Shown here: in pieces, positions 5,282 through 5,515 of the stretch
Layout of the letters: every line of letters begins with the position of its first letter
How positions within the stretch are numbered: the first letter of the stretch is position 1
NCBI GenBank assembly: GCA_021780625.1
Contig: JAJXYI010000214.1
Coordinates: 1-5,515 of the forward strand
Direction of reading: 5' to 3'
DNA: 5,515 nt
From: a bacterium
GTDB lineage: Bacteria; Verrucomicrobiota; Verrucomicrobiae; Opitutales; Opitutaceae
Notes under the pieces: generated by a model
What the model was told of the DNA's origin: nothing
The model's database searches: none
Seen by the model: the letters and a program-made list of their open reading frames with translations, nothing else
Translations under genes and position numbers: made by a program

Positions 5282-5515
5282 ATGAAAACGAAATTTACGG
5301 CGATCGCGCAGGGCGGAAATGTGCGACTGAACAAGCTGATCGACCTGCGCCTGGCGGGCCGTCCGGCCTTCGGGGTATTTTCTTCAAATCTGGCTCCGAG
5401 GACCGCGGCGGCGCTGGCTTCGGCGCCCTTGGATTTCGTGATCGTGGACCTGGAGCATTCGCCGTTCGACCCGACGCGGCTGGAAACCTACCTGCTTGCG
5501 ATGACGGACAGACGG
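5282..5515 (+). CDS. HpcH/HpaI-family aldolase, N-terminal part (3' truncated by window)
   Basis: The first 78 codons of a protein that runs off the window with no stop. Translation from ATG 5282 shows VRLNKLIDLRLAGRPAFGVFS (14-34) and DFVIVDLEHSPFD (51-63). The pattern 'N.l...l..G.p..G.f' followed by 'DfvivDlEH' is the start of the HpcH/HpaI barrel; His59 matches the catalytic His of the DxEH motif in E. coli HpaI. The metal ligands (Glu and Asp, later in the protein) lie outside the window. These class II pyruvate-type aldolases cleave 2-keto-3-deoxy sugar acids or 4-hydroxy-2-oxo acids to pyruvate (or a relative) plus an aldehyde. It follows the MFS gene by 18 bp; a GGGGG run (5269-5273) 8 bases upstream is the only Shine-Dalgarno-like element at any start in this window. 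The N terminus is about a dozen residues longer before the DxEH motif than in HpaI. Confidence 0.85.
   Translation, partial: MKTKFTAIAQGGNVRLNKLIDLRLAGRPAFGVFSSNLAPRTAAALASAPLDFVIVDLEHSPFDPTRLETYLLAMTDRR

Overview
The window (about 65% GC, except for one AT-richer intergenic stretch) looks like a carbohydrate or sugar-acid utilisation locus from a Gram-negative bacterium. A TonB-dependent receptor tail proves an outer membrane. The gene mix (TonB receptor, secreted SGNH esterase, Gfo/Idh/MocA oxidoreductase, sugar-acid type MFS permease, HpcH/HpaI aldolase) and the intergenic repeat types suggest Verrucomicrobiota, most likely Opitutaceae or a relative. That assignment is an inference from gene style and memory, not a database match.

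Layout: (1) 1-213 (+) is the last 70 residues of a TonB-dependent outer-membrane receptor, followed by a strong terminator-like hairpin at 232-265. (2) 266-746 is an AT-richer non-coding stretch with a perfect 18-bp palindrome (374-391) and what looks like a hairpin repeat nested inside another dispersed repeat (465-522). (3) 747-1478 (+) is a secreted SGNH/GDSL hydrolase that ends in a hairpin. (4) 1558-2598 (-) is a Gfo/Idh/MocA-family NAD(P)-dependent oxidoreductase, convergent with the hydrolase. (5) 2599-2938 is a divergent intergenic region holding an operator-like inverted repeat (2736-2752). (6) A likely operon on the + strand follows: acetamidase/formamidase-family protein (2939-3943), 12-TM MFS permease (4007-5263), and the first 78 codons of an HpcH/HpaI-type aldolase (5282 to the window edge).

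Working model (inference): the receptor brings an oligomer or conjugate across the outer membrane, and the exported SGNH hydrolase removes acyl groups in the periplasm. The MFS permease, of the anion:cation symporter type that carries hexuronates, glucarate and similar acids, imports the acid. The oxidoreductase interconverts hydroxyl and keto groups, and the aldolase splits a 2-keto-3-deoxy acid to pyruvate or a related 2-oxoacid plus an aldehyde. The amidase-family protein is the odd member of the set and hints at an amide-bearing substrate. No phage, CRISPR, tRNA, rRNA or transposase gene is visible.
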